NCBI RefSeq assembly: GCF_000757485.1
Contig: NZ_JPYO01000043.1
Location: 62,001-126,000, forward strand
Length of the DNA: 64,000 nucleotides
Direction of reading: 5' to 3'
DNA from: Achromobacter sp. RTa
Lineage (GTDB): Bacteria > Pseudomonadota > Gammaproteobacteria > Burkholderiales > Burkholderiaceae_B
The number at the start of each line of letters is the position of its first letter. Position 1 is the first letter of the stretch. The notes under the pieces were generated by a model. That model saw only the letters and a list, made by a program, of their open reading frames with translations, was not told the DNA's origin and searched no databases. The position numbers and the translations under genes were made by a program. Shown one piece after another: positions 54,712 through 63,441 of this stretch.

Positions 54712-55545
54712 ATGGCATCGGGATTCAATCAGAAGAACAAGCAGTGCTCGCTGGCGGAGCTGGCGGCGCTGGTGCCCAACGGCGCGTCGATCGCCTTGGG
54801 CGGCAGCTTTCTGCACCGCGGGCCGTTCGCCTTCGTGCGCGAACTGATCCGCCAGGGGCGGCGCGACCTGGAACTGGTCAAGCAGTCGCCGGGCTATGAC
54901 GTGGACATCCTGTGCCGCGCGGGCGCGCTGCGCCGCGTGCGCGCGGGCATCGTCGCCATGGAAGGGAACTTCGGCCTGGCGCCCTGGTACCGCAAGGCCG
55001 TGGAGCGCCGCGAGATCGAACTGGAGGAACATGCCTGCGCCAGCCTTACCGCGGGGTTGAGGGCGGCCGCGTTCGGCGTGCCGTTCCAGCCTTGCGGAGG
55101 CCTGCACGGCAGCGGGCTGCCCGAACTCAATGGCTGGAAGTGCCTGGACGATCCCTACGGAAGCGGGCAGAAGACCTGGGTGGTGCCGGCCATCCGGCCC
55201 GACTTCGCCGTGATCCAGGCTTCCGAGGTGGACGCGCAGGGCAACGTGCGCGTGCAGGGCACGGCGCACTGGGACCGCATCATGTCGCGCGCCGCGGGCA
55301 GCGTGCTGGTGGTGGCCGAGAAGCTCGTGGACAGCGCCGTGTTCGAGGCCAATCCGGAATCCACCCTGATCCCGTTTTTCATGGTGCAGGCGTACGCGGT
55401 GGTGCCGCAGGGCGCATGGCCAGGCTCCTGCTGGCCCGATTACGCCATCGACTATCCGGCGGTGGAGGCATACATGGACAAGCAGGGCGATCTGCAGGCG
55501 CACATGGCCGCGGCGCCCGAAGCGCGGGAGGTGAATCATGGCTGA
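54712..55545 (+). CDS. CoA-transferase family I, subunit A (IpdA-like)
   Basis: This 277-residue alpha subunit has the family motif ASIALGGSFLHRGPFAFVRELIRQG and MEGNFGLAPWYRKAVE, the latter typical of IpdA-like proteins that handle ring-cleavage CoA products in steroid degradation. AAGGAGA lies before ATG 54712. It forms a heteromer with the next gene product, which it overlaps by 8 bp. The similarity is by motif reading; the substrate is not proven. Confidence 0.87.
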   Translation: MASGFNQKNKQCSLAELAALVPNGASIALGGSFLHRGPFAFVRELIRQGRRDLELVKQSPGYDVDILCRAGALRRVRAGIVAMEGNFGLAPWYRKAVERREIELEEHACASLTAGLRAAAFGVPFQPCGGLHGSGLPELNGWKCLDDPYGSGQKTWVVPAIRPDFAVIQASEVDAQGNVRVQGTAHWDRIMSRAAGSVLVVAEKLVDSAVFEANPESTLIPFFMVQAYAVVPQGAWPGSCWPDYAIDYPAVEAYMDKQGDLQAHMAAAPEAREVNHG

Positions 55546-56272
55546 GCAATGGTCGGGCTTTTCGTACATCGTGACCAACCTGGCGCGTTTCATCCGGCCG
55601 GACGAGATCACGTTCAGCGGCGTGAACTCCACCATGCCGATGCTGGCCTGCCTGCTGGCCAAGCGCGCCTACGATTGGGACTTCGTCTACATCAACGTGG
55701 CCGGCGGCGTGAACCCGCGGCCTTCGCACATCCCGCTGTCCAGCTCGGATCCGGTGCTGGCGGAACACACCGCGTCGATTTTCTCGAATGAGGACTTCTA
55801 CGATCTGTGCACCCGCGGCCGCATGGATCTGACCTTCCTGGGCGCGGCGCAGATAGACGGAGAGGGCTGCGCGAACAATTCCTGCATCGGCAACTGGCAC
55901 GAGCCCAAGGTGCGGCTGCCGGGCGGCGGGGGCGGCGCGGTGATGCTGCCGACCGCCAGGCGCGCCTGCACATGGCGCACGGAGCATTCGCGCCGCACCT
56001 TCGTGCCCAAGCTGGACTTCATGACGTCCTGGGGCGGGTTCCATGGCGTGGTGACGCCCATCGCGGTGTTCATCAAGCGCGACGGGCGGCTCGCACTGCA
56101 ATCGTGGCATCCCGAGTCCAGCCTGTCCGAGGTGCGCGAGCGCACGGGTTTCGAGTTCGACGCCACGGGCGCGGCGCCGTCCGCGCCGCCCACCGCCGCC
56201 GAGGCCCGCGCCTTGCGCGAGCTCGATGCGGACGGGCAGTTCGAACGCGACGCTGCGGTCACGCTCCGCTAG
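55538..56272 (+). CDS. CoA-transferase family I, subunit B (IpdB-like)
   Basis: This 244-residue beta subunit lacks the catalytic glutamate of true transferases; the position reads GVNSTMPMLACLLAK. That absence also marks IpdB, whose IpdAB complex is a CoA-dependent ring hydrolase. LGAAQIDGEGCANNSCIGNW and LPGGGGGAVMLP follow. The start has a GGGAGGTG site. With CaiB, a crotonase and a ligase it suggests breakdown of a cyclic or branched acid as CoA ester. Confidence 0.85.
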   Translation: MAEQWSGFSYIVTNLARFIRPDEITFSGVNSTMPMLACLLAKRAYDWDFVYINVAGGVNPRPSHIPLSSSDPVLAEHTASIFSNEDFYDLCTRGRMDLTFLGAAQIDGEGCANNSCIGNWHEPKVRLPGGGGGAVMLPTARRACTWRTEHSRRTFVPKLDFMTSWGGFHGVVTPIAVFIKRDGRLALQSWHPESSLSEVRERTGFEFDATGAAPSAPPTAAEARALRELDADGQFERDAAVTLR

Positions 56273-56281
56273 GAGGCCAGC

Positions 56282-57760
56282 ATGACGATAGTCGATGCCA
56301 CCCTGGCGGCGGCGTGCGCGCGCGCCTGGATCCAGCCGCAGTGGGCGGCGCGCCCCGCCATCGTGACCGCGCAGGGCGTGCTGGCCTACGAGGACCTGCA
56401 TCGCCGGGTCGGGCGTGTCGCGGGCGGCCTGCGCGCCGCCGGCGTCGCGCGCGGCGCCTATGTGGCGGTCGCCATGGAGCGCTCGCTGGAACAGGTGCTG
56501 GCCATACTGGGCGTGATGGCGGCGGGCGCGTGTCCGTGCCCGCTGGAGCCCCGGCTGGCGGCCGACGAGACCGCGAGGCGCGTGGCGGCGGTCGGCCTGG
56601 AATGGATGCTCTACGACGAAGCCAATGCCGGAACCGCCCAGGCCAGCGGCCTGGCGCCGGCGCGCCGGCTGGACGCGGAACGCATCGCGCACGGTCCGCA
56701 GGATTGGACCGGCGCCGGCGAGGTGGCGCCCCAGGATCCCGGCCTGCTGCTGTTCACTTCCGGCAGCACGGGAAACCCCAAGGGCGTGCTCCTGAGCCAT
56801 CGCGGCCTGGCGAACAATGCCCGCGGCGTGCTCGCGCACACGGGGCTGACCCCGCAAGACCGCCTGCTGCACGTGATGCCGCTGCATCACACCAACGCGC
56901 TGAACAACCAGATTTTCGCGCCGTTGCTGGCCGGGGCCAGCGTGGCGCTGGCGGGCCGCTTCCGCGCCGACGACATGCCCGGCCTGCTGCGCGCGTTCCG
57001 GCCCACCATCATTACGGGCGTGCCCACCATGTATGCCCGCATGCTGGAGCTGGAATTCGATCGGGACAGCCTCGCGGGCCTGCGTTTCGCGCGCTGCGGC
57101 TCGGCCCCGATCACGGAAGCGCTGCACCGGCGCATCGAGGCCTTCCTGGGTTGCCCGCTGGTCGTGTCCTACGGGCTTTCCGAGGCCACGTGCACCTCGA
57201 CGATGAATCCGCCCGGCGCGCGCCGCGTCGGTTCGGTGGGCACGGTGCTGGCGGGGCAGAGCGTCACCCTGCGGCTGCCCGACGGCGCCGAAGCGATGCC
57301 GGGCGGCGAAGGCGAGATCTGCATCGCGGGCGACAGCCTGATGCTGGGATACCTGGGCGTGGAAGGCGGCGAGGGTGCGCCGTCGCTGCTGCGCACGGGC
57401 GACCTCGGACGGTTCGACGCAGAGGGCTACCTGAGCATCACCGGCCGCATCAAGGACGTGATCATCCGCGGCGGCGAGAACATCTCGCCCGCGCTGGTCG
57501 AAGGCGTCGTCACCGGCCTGCCGGGCGTGGCGGCCTGCTGCGTCGTTGGAGCGCCGGACGAGGACCTGGGCGAAGTGCCGGTGATCTTCGTGCAGCGCGC
57601 CGGCGAGCCTGCGCCCGACGCGGCGGCCATCCAGGCCGAGGTGCTGGCGCGCCTGGGCCGGATCTATGTGCCTCGCGACGTGCTATGGGTGGAACGCCTG
57701 CCGGAGAACGCGGTGGGCAAGGTGGACCGCAAGGCCCTGGCGCGGCAGCTAGCCGCGTAG
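56282..57760 (+). CDS. AMP-dependent acyl-CoA synthetase (class I adenylate-forming)
   Basis: This 492-residue ligase activates a carboxylic acid with ATP and CoA. The phosphate loop LLFTSGSTGNPKGV is near residues 156-169. YGLSEATC, LRTGDLGRFDAEGYLSITGR, KDVIIRGGENISP and the C-terminal catalytic Lys in ENAVGKVDRKAL are all present. AGGAGG lies before ATG 56282. It is the last gene of the CaiB operon and probably starts the pathway by making the CoA thioester. Confidence 0.93.
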   Translation: MTIVDATLAAACARAWIQPQWAARPAIVTAQGVLAYEDLHRRVGRVAGGLRAAGVARGAYVAVAMERSLEQVLAILGVMAAGACPCPLEPRLAADETARRVAAVGLEWMLYDEANAGTAQASGLAPARRLDAERIAHGPQDWTGAGEVAPQDPGLLLFTSGSTGNPKGVLLSHRGLANNARGVLAHTGLTPQDRLLHVMPLHHTNALNNQIFAPLLAGASVALAGRFRADDMPGLLRAFRPTIITGVPTMYARMLELEFDRDSLAGLRFARCGSAPITEALHRRIEAFLGCPLVVSYGLSEATCTSTMNPPGARRVGSVGTVLAGQSVTLRLPDGAEAMPGGEGEICIAGDSLMLGYLGVEGGEGAPSLLRTGDLGRFDAEGYLSITGRIKDVIIRGGENISPALVEGVVTGLPGVAACCVVGAPDEDLGEVPVIFVQRAGEPAPDAAAIQAEVLARLGRIYVPRDVLWVERLPENAVGKVDRKALARQLAA

Positions 57761-57820
57761 CGGCCTGCCGGGTGCGGCCGCATCCATTCTTCTTTTCCGG
57801 ATTCCCGCCGCGGACGCCGA

Positions 57821-57841
57821 CCCGCGAGGCTGGCTCGCGGG
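57821..57841 (+). terminator. Possible terminator of the CoA operon
   Basis: A perfect 8-bp stem CCCGCGAG/CTCGCGGG with a 5-base loop is followed by CTTTA only, 61 bp after the ligase stop. Termination would be weak. Confidence 0.4.
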
Positions 57842-57950
57842 CTTTACCGGCGCGTCCGCCGGGCCGCCGCATTCAAGGATATAGTGGTGCGCCTTCACGG
57901 TTTCCGCCTTTGCGGCGGGCCGGGATTTTTCTTAGCTTCAGGAAGATTGC

Positions 57951-58532
57951 ATGACCATGACCGCCGAACAGTTTCACGAACGCATCTGGGAGATCCTGGA
58001 TCCCGTGGACACCCAGTATTTCGAGGTCGTGGCGGCGCCCGCGCCTGGCGCGGAATCGATCGCCGAGCTGGAGGCCGCCGTCGGCTTCCCGCTGCCGGCG
58101 GCGCTCACGGCCTTCTGCCAGCGCACCAACGGTCTGTGCGTGATGGCGCGCGAGGAAGCCTGGCCGCAAGCGAAGGAGTTCGAGGTCGGCCCCGCCTGGA
58201 CCTTCTGGCGCGGCCTGGTGCTGCTGGGCATCGATGCGCCGGAGTTGCCCGAATGGGCCAGCATCTCGGCGCAGCAGCGCCAGCTCGCCGAGGCCGGTGT
58301 GTCCGGCATCCTGCCCGTGCTCAAGATCGTGGGCGACGGCAGCCGGATCTGGGGCGTGGACCAGGCGGGGACGGTCGTGGTGATCGATGACATGGCCGAT
58401 CCGGAGCCCCTGGGAGGCGACCTCACCGACCTCTACGCCGAGCAGATCGCCGAACTGATGCAGCGCCAACAGGATATGGCGCTGCGGCTGGCCGAGCGCG
58501 CGACGCGCAAGAAGGGCAGGCTGCCGGGCTAG
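57951..58532 (+). CDS. SMI1/KNR4 (SUKH) domain protein
   Basis: This 193-residue cytosolic protein shows the SUKH pattern: SIAELEAAVGFPLPAALTAFCQRTNGL near residues 35-60, the middle FWRGLVLLGI strand, and IWGVDQAGTVVVIDD near residue 135. SUKH proteins often give immunity to contact-dependent or polymorphic toxins, but many are general. No toxin gene is nearby. CAGGA precedes the ATG. It is first of three co-directional genes with an exported lipoprotein and a membrane protein. Confidence 0.75.
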   Translation: MTMTAEQFHERIWEILDPVDTQYFEVVAAPAPGAESIAELEAAVGFPLPAALTAFCQRTNGLCVMAREEAWPQAKEFEVGPAWTFWRGLVLLGIDAPELPEWASISAQQRQLAEAGVSGILPVLKIVGDGSRIWGVDQAGTVVVIDDMADPEPLGGDLTDLYAEQIAELMQRQQDMALRLAERATRKKGRLPG

Positions 58533-58561
58533 GGCCGCGCCAATCCGTCCAAGGACAGGAA

Positions 58562-59191
58562 ATGATCCGTTTACCGCTCAAAACAGCAGCCCTGATCGCG
58601 GGAATGGCGATGACGCTGGCCTGCCAGGCGCGGCAGCCCGCGCCCAGCTCGGCAACGGCGTCGGCGCAGCCGCCCATCGTCGGCGCCTGGCGCAAGGTGT
58701 CCGACGCCCAGTTCAATCAGCAATATCGCTTCTCCATGCTGCCCGAGGCCGCCGCCGCGGGCAGCAAGTGGGCGGCCTACGATCTCGGGGCCGGCAAGAC
58801 CGTGTGCTGCCTGGTCGTGGTCGGGCCGGAGATCGGCGAAGCCGAGCTGGACGGCACCTATGGCATTCCGGGCCCGTGGATCACCGATCTGGTCAACGGC
58901 TGGAACCTGGACGCCGCGCCGTATCGGCCCCGCGTGCAGCTGCTGCGCGCGGAAGAGGCCTTGCTGGACTACGAGTTCCCGGACATGGCCGACGGGCTGG
59001 GGGGCTTGCTGTTGCCTGCCCAGGCCCGGGCGGTCGCGCCGCGCACGCTGGAACTCGATGGCCAGCGCTATACCGTGGAGCGCCGGGACGCGCCGCTGGC
59101 CAGCGACGACGGCATGGTGCATGCCTATGCGCTGCGCCCGGCCCAGGGCGGCAAGCCCTTGGCCGTGGAGGTTCCCTATGGGACCTATTGA
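58562..59191 (+). CDS. Hypothetical lipoprotein
   Basis: This 209-residue protein has a signal ending in a lipobox with Cys near residue 20 (MTLACQ). The mature part has VGAWRKVSDAQFNQQYRF and a twin Cys (TVCCLVVVG). No known family is recognised. AGGACAGGAA lies before ATG 58562. It sits 29 bp after the SUKH gene and 24 bp before the membrane protein gene, so these three probably form one transcript. Confidence 0.7.
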   Translation: MIRLPLKTAALIAGMAMTLACQARQPAPSSATASAQPPIVGAWRKVSDAQFNQQYRFSMLPEAAAAGSKWAAYDLGAGKTVCCLVVVGPEIGEAELDGTYGIPGPWITDLVNGWNLDAAPYRPRVQLLRAEEALLDYEFPDMADGLGGLLLPAQARAVAPRTLELDGQRYTVERRDAPLASDDGMVHAYALRPAQGGKPLAVEVPYGTY

Positions 59192-59215
59192 GCGCGCCCA
59201 TGGCGCAATGCACGC

Positions 59216-60232
59216 ATGAGCGCAACCCTGCAAGTCTCGGAAGAACCGCTGACCGACGAGGACATCCAACTGCTGCGGCGCAGCCGCCGTGGGAGATCGC
59301 TGACGGCCGTGTTCGCCAGCCTGATGTTCCTGCTGCTGGCGAGCAGCGCGATCCTGTTCATCGTCCTGTTCGCATCCGACCGCAGCTTGCGCCGCGGCGG
59401 AGACGGCGTGGTGGTCCTGCTGTGCTCGGCGGCGATGGCGGGCTTCGCGGTCTTTCTTGGACGCAGACTGTGGCGCCTGCCGCGCGCCTGGCGCCGCTTC
59501 AACCGGGTCTTGAAGGGGCGCGTCCCCAAGCAGATCGTTTCCGGCCATCTGACGGGCTTCGGTCCGGCCGGTAGGCCCGGCATCTGCTACGCCTTCGGCG
59601 AGCAGCGCGTGGACGTGGCCCTGCCGTTATGGAACGAGATCACGAGGGATACCCGGGATGGCTTCCGGCCCATGACGGCCGCGGCGCTGACGGACCTGCC
59701 CGTGCGACTGCATCTGCTGCCTCTGCAGCCCGATGCGCCGCCCGTGTTGCTGCGGGCCGAATACCCGATGAGCGCGCAGGCCTGGAATTCGGTCGAGGAA
59801 GTCAGCGATGCCGACCGCCAGGCCGTGCGCAAGGAAGAGCTGGGCGTGCGCAAGTTCTTCTACGCGCTCGCCCTGGCGGCGCTGGCCGGCAGCCTGTTCC
59901 TGGGGCCCCTGATCCTGTTGGCCGCGTTCTTCGTTCTCATGGGGCTCGTGCTGGGCATGCGCAGCCCCAGGCTGAAGCGCGCCCGTTACAAGCACGGGGT
60001 GCGCGGCCTGGTGGAGGAAGTCGTGACCTATCGCTTGCGCGCCACCAACTCGAACGTTTCCACGCTGGTCCACAACTATCGCATCGGGGGCGTGATGTAC
60101 CGGGTCGAGCACTTCGGGCAGGTGGCCGCGCCGGGCCAGCGCGTCGAGTTCGAGTATCTGGACGCGTCGGGCATCATGGGGCCGAGCGCCCTGTTCTTCC
60201 GGATCGAAGACCAGCCGACCATGACGCTATGA
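59216..60232 (+). CDS. Hypothetical multi-pass membrane protein
   Basis: This 338-residue protein has two N-terminal membrane segments (about 30-55 and 63-82), a soluble middle, two more segments (about 215-255) and a C-terminal soluble part with a small beta-rich repeat (NYRIGGVMYRVEHFGQV). The middle and end may be DUF3592-like, but this is not certain. It ends 37 bp from the converging GntR gene. Its function is unknown. Confidence 0.65.
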   Translation: MSATLQVSEEPLTDEDIQLLRRSRRGRSLTAVFASLMFLLLASSAILFIVLFASDRSLRRGGDGVVVLLCSAAMAGFAVFLGRRLWRLPRAWRRFNRVLKGRVPKQIVSGHLTGFGPAGRPGICYAFGEQRVDVALPLWNEITRDTRDGFRPMTAAALTDLPVRLHLLPLQPDAPPVLLRAEYPMSAQAWNSVEEVSDADRQAVRKEELGVRKFFYALALAALAGSLFLGPLILLAAFFVLMGLVLGMRSPRLKRARYKHGVRGLVEEVVTYRLRATNSNVSTLVHNYRIGGVMYRVEHFGQVAAPGQRVEFEYLDASGIMGPSALFFRIEDQPTMTL

Positions 60233-60269
60233 GCGCGCGGTGGCCCGGAAGCGGGCGAGCGCGGGGGCT

Positions 60270-61169
60270 TCAGCGCTGGCCGCGCAGCCTGGCCAGTTCG
60301 GCCGAGAGCTCGGCCACGAGGGCCTGAGCGCGGGCCAGCGGATCTTGCCCGTCGGGCGTGCCGGGCGCATCGGGCGCGGCGTCGGGCGGCGCCTGCAGCC
60401 GGGGCTGGACGCTTTCATGGCCCACGCTGACGTCCACGTCGAATACCCGTTGCTCCGCGCGGTGCCAAGTGGTGAACCACTCCAGCGGCCGGCCGTGCTG
60501 GTCCATGCCGCGGCCTTGCAGCATCAAGAGCGGCGTGCCCGCCGGCGTGGCCAGCAGGTCCGCAAGCCTGGCATCGGCCGCGACCGCCCGGATCTGGTTG
60601 CGTCCCGCGCCGGGGCGCAGGCCGAAGCGGCGCGTCAGCACGCCGTGCAGGGAGGCGTCGGCCAGGTCTTCGGCGCGCAGGCCGGGCACGGTGTCGATGG
60701 CCAGCCAGGTGCGCACATAGGCAAGGGGCGCATCGGCCACGTGGCGCAGGCGTTCCAGCAGCAGCAGCTGCGGCGTGCCGAAGAACTCGGCCACCTCGGC
60801 CGGCGGTTCGGCGCGGGCGAAGGCCAGCACGCGGGTTTGCAGGGCAACGCCCGATTGGGCGAACTGCTCGTACAGGCCGGTGGAGCGCTGCACCAGGCGG
60901 CGATGCTCCTGGGGAGCCGCGACGGTGGCGGGGCGCCCGCTTTCACGCTGGATCAGGCCTTCGGCGGCCAGGGCGGCGAGCGCCTGGCGCACCACGCTGC
61001 GCGCCACCCCGAATCGTTCGCACAGGGCGGCCTCGCTGGGCAGCGCCGCGCCGGCCGCCAGCTTGTTCGCGCGGATGTATCCGCGCAGCTGGGCCGCCAC
61101 CTGGGCATGCAGCGGCGTATCGCCGGAGCGGTCAAGAACGGGCAATGCGTCGTGCGTGGCGGGCGCCAT
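60270..61169 (-). CDS. GntR family regulator with UTRA domain (HutC type)
   Basis: This 299-residue regulator has an N-terminal winged helix (about 10-80; ALCERFGVARSVVRQALAALAAEGLIQRESGRPA in its typical form) and a UTRA ligand domain (about 95-245; LLLLERLRHVADAPLAYVRTWL). GGAGG precedes ATG 61169. It lies 5 bp after the PdxA2-like gene and belongs to the same operon, so it probably represses the sugar-acid genes. The ligand may be the pathway phospho-acid. Confidence 0.9.
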   Translation of the reverse strand: MAPATHDALPVLDRSGDTPLHAQVAAQLRGYIRANKLAAGAALPSEAALCERFGVARSVVRQALAALAAEGLIQRESGRPATVAAPQEHRRLVQRSTGLYEQFAQSGVALQTRVLAFARAEPPAEVAEFFGTPQLLLLERLRHVADAPLAYVRTWLAIDTVPGLRAEDLADASLHGVLTRRFGLRPGAGRNQIRAVAADARLADLLATPAGTPLLMLQGRGMDQHGRPLEWFTTWHRAEQRVFDVDVSVGHESVQPRLQAPPDAAPDAPGTPDGQDPLARAQALVAELSAELARLRGQR

Positions 61170-61174
61170 GGAAA

Positions 61175-62227
61175 TCAACCTCCGGTTTGTGCCCGCGCAG
61201 TTTCCCATACATGCGTCCATCCCGGGGCCAGGTGAGCGGCGCGCTCGGCGGCCAGGACCAGGCTGTCTTCGCGGGCGATGCCGCGGCCGGCAATGTCGAA
61301 GGCCGTGCCGTGGTCCACGGAGACGCGCACCACCGGCAGGCCGACGGTGATGTTCACGCCGTCATCGCCGTAGACGGCCTTGAAGGGCGCATGGCCCTGG
61401 TCGTGGTAACAGGCGATCACGAACTCCCACTTGCCGCGCACCGCCTGCGGGAACAGGGCGTCCGCCGGGATCGGGCCGGCCGCCAGGATGCCGGCCGCGT
61501 TGGCTTCGGCCACGGCCGGCGCCAGGATGTCGGCGTCCTCGGTGCCGAAGATGCCGTTCTCGCCCGCATGCGGGTTCAGGCCGGAAACGGCTACCGGCTT
61601 GTCGCCGCGGCCCAGCGCCTTGGCGAACGAACCGGCCAGGCGCAGCACCGCGCGCATGCGCGCCGGGGTCAGGTTTTCGATGGCCTGGCGCAACGACACA
61701 TGGGTGGTCGCATGGAAGATGTAGAGATCGCCGGCCGAGAGCACGAGCGAAAAGGTCTTGACGCCGAATTCGTGCGCCAGCAGTTCGGTGTGGCCGGGCC
61801 ACTTGTGGCCGGCGGCATGCATGGCCGCCTTGTTCAGCGGCGCGGTCACGATGCCGTCGACCTCGCCGGCGCGCGCCAATGCGCATGCCGTGGTGACGAA
61901 GCGCACCGAGCCGTCGCCTGCGTCCGAGTTGATCTCGCCCAGCTTGACGTGCGCCAGCGACGGGCCCGCCTGCAGCACTTCGATCGTGCCGGGCGTGTTG
62001 GTGCAGTCGGCGGCGCGGTCCAGCTTGCGGACGATGGCGGGGTCGGCGCCCAGGCTGCGCACGGCGTTGGCCATCACGTCCACATCGCCGACCACCAGCA
62101 GGCGGGCCTTCTGGCGCAGGTCGTCATGGCCCATCAGCATCTTGGCCGTGATCTCCGGCCCGATGCCCGCCACGTCGCCCAGGGTCACGGCCAGCAGCGG
62201 CAGCTTGTTGGGTTGGGATTGTGTCAT
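61175..62227 (-). CDS. pdxA2: PdxA2-like 4-phospho-sugar-acid dehydrogenase
   Basis: This 350-residue member of the PdxA family has VTLGDVAGIGPEIT near the start, the metal/substrate motif GHTELLAHEFG, and GLNPHAGENG. True PdxA makes pyridoxal precursors. The PdxA2 type next to a DUF1537 kinase instead oxidises and decarboxylates 4-phospho-D-threonate or D-erythronate to dihydroxyacetone phosphate. The operon context strongly favours the latter. It overlaps the kinase stop by 4 bp. Confidence 0.88.
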   Translation of the reverse strand: MTQSQPNKLPLLAVTLGDVAGIGPEITAKMLMGHDDLRQKARLLVVGDVDVMANAVRSLGADPAIVRKLDRAADCTNTPGTIEVLQAGPSLAHVKLGEINSDAGDGSVRFVTTACALARAGEVDGIVTAPLNKAAMHAAGHKWPGHTELLAHEFGVKTFSLVLSAGDLYIFHATTHVSLRQAIENLTPARMRAVLRLAGSFAKALGRGDKPVAVSGLNPHAGENGIFGTEDADILAPAVAEANAAGILAAGPIPADALFPQAVRGKWEFVIACYHDQGHAPFKAVYGDDGVNITVGLPVVRVSVDHGTAFDIAGRGIAREDSLVLAAERAAHLAPGWTHVWETARAQTGG

Positions 62228-63441
62228 CGCTTGAATCTCCTGTCGCGGATCGCGCGCACCGCGCGAACCAATACGTCTTCGGTGCCAAAGCCGCCGGCCT
62301 TGGTCACCACGGGCAGGCCGGCGGCCGTGCCTCCGGTCAGCGTGCCCAGGGGCACGCCGCCCATCACTTCGTCCACCAGCGCGATGCCGCGGGCATCCAG
62401 CGCCAGCAGCACGCTGCGCGCGCCGTCGCCGCCGGTGGCGACCACGCCGGCCGCGCGCGAGGCAGTGATCAATTGCGCGGCCAGGGCGCCCAGGCGCTCG
62501 GCCACGGTTTCGGAATCCAGGCCTTCCAGCTGCCCCTCGGGCGCCAGCAGCAGCACCGTGCCCGCGTGGGCCGGGGCCTGCGAGTGCGTCTGCACCAGGG
62601 GCTGGCTCCAGGCCTGCCAGGCGGCGTCATCGGCCAGTTGGGCCAGCGAGGGCGTCCAGGTGTCGGCGCCCGAAGCCTGCAGGGCGGCGGCTTGCGCGCG
62701 CGCCGCGCTGTGCTGGGACGTGACGACCACGACGACGGGCGCCGTCTGGTCGGCGCCCGCCCAGACCCGGGCCAGCGGCATGGCCAGGCCGCCCGCGCCC
62801 ACGGGCAGCGCATGCTCGCCCAGCAGGCCGATGGCGCGGGCCAGCCGCTCCAGGTCCGCGTCCGTCGCGGCGTCGACCACTACCGTATGGCCGGCCTGCC
62901 GGATGCGCCCGGCCAGCGCTTCCGGCGTATCGCCTTCCCGAGCGGCCACGTGGGCGCAGCCCAGCAGGGTGGGGATGTGGCTTTCCTTCACCGGCGTGAC
63001 CGGGTCGGTGGCGGCGGAGGTTTCCGTGACCGGCTTGCCGTTCACATGGAGAACGCCGTTCTCCACAGTGCGGCCGGTGGCGGGGAAGGCGGGGCAGATG
63101 ACCGCCACCGTGTCCGGGCCCCAGGCCTCGCGCGCCGCATCGATCTCGGCCTTGAAGGCGCCGCGCAAGGTGGAGTCCACTTTCTTGTACAGGCGTGATA
63201 CGCCGGCGGCGCGCAGCTGCTGCACGTTTTGCCGCACGACCTGGGCCGCCTCGGCGGCGGACAGGGCGCGGCTGTTGGTCGTTACGGCCAGCACTTCGAC
63301 GCCGGCGGTGGCGGGCCCCGACAGCGCTTCGTCGGCGCCGCCGATGGATAGGTGCGTGCTCCAGCCGGCGCGGACGAACTGCACCGCCGTATCGCCCGAC
63401 CCGGTCAGGTCGTCGGCGACGATGGCGATCGCGGGATTCAA
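62224..63441 (-). CDS. Four-carbon acid sugar kinase (DtnK/OtnK, DUF1537)
   Basis: This 405-residue kinase phosphorylates D-threonate, D-erythronate or a related acid at O4. The N-terminal motif IVADDLTGSGDTAVQFVRAGW is typical. LYKKVDSTLRGAFKAEI and the C-terminal nucleotide motifs VVATGGDGARSVL and VTKAGGFGTEDVL follow. The start is TTG 63441, sharing bases with the stop of the permease gene (TTGA), so it is translationally coupled. The exact sugar acid is not determined. Confidence 0.9.
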   Translation of the reverse strand: MNPAIAIVADDLTGSGDTAVQFVRAGWSTHLSIGGADEALSGPATAGVEVLAVTTNSRALSAAEAAQVVRQNVQQLRAAGVSRLYKKVDSTLRGAFKAEIDAAREAWGPDTVAVICPAFPATGRTVENGVLHVNGKPVTETSAATDPVTPVKESHIPTLLGCAHVAAREGDTPEALAGRIRQAGHTVVVDAATDADLERLARAIGLLGEHALPVGAGGLAMPLARVWAGADQTAPVVVVVTSQHSAARAQAAALQASGADTWTPSLAQLADDAAWQAWSQPLVQTHSQAPAHAGTVLLLAPEGQLEGLDSETVAERLGALAAQLITASRAAGVVATGGDGARSVLLALDARGIALVDEVMGGVPLGTLTGGTAAGLPVVTKAGGFGTEDVLVRAVRAIRDRRFKR

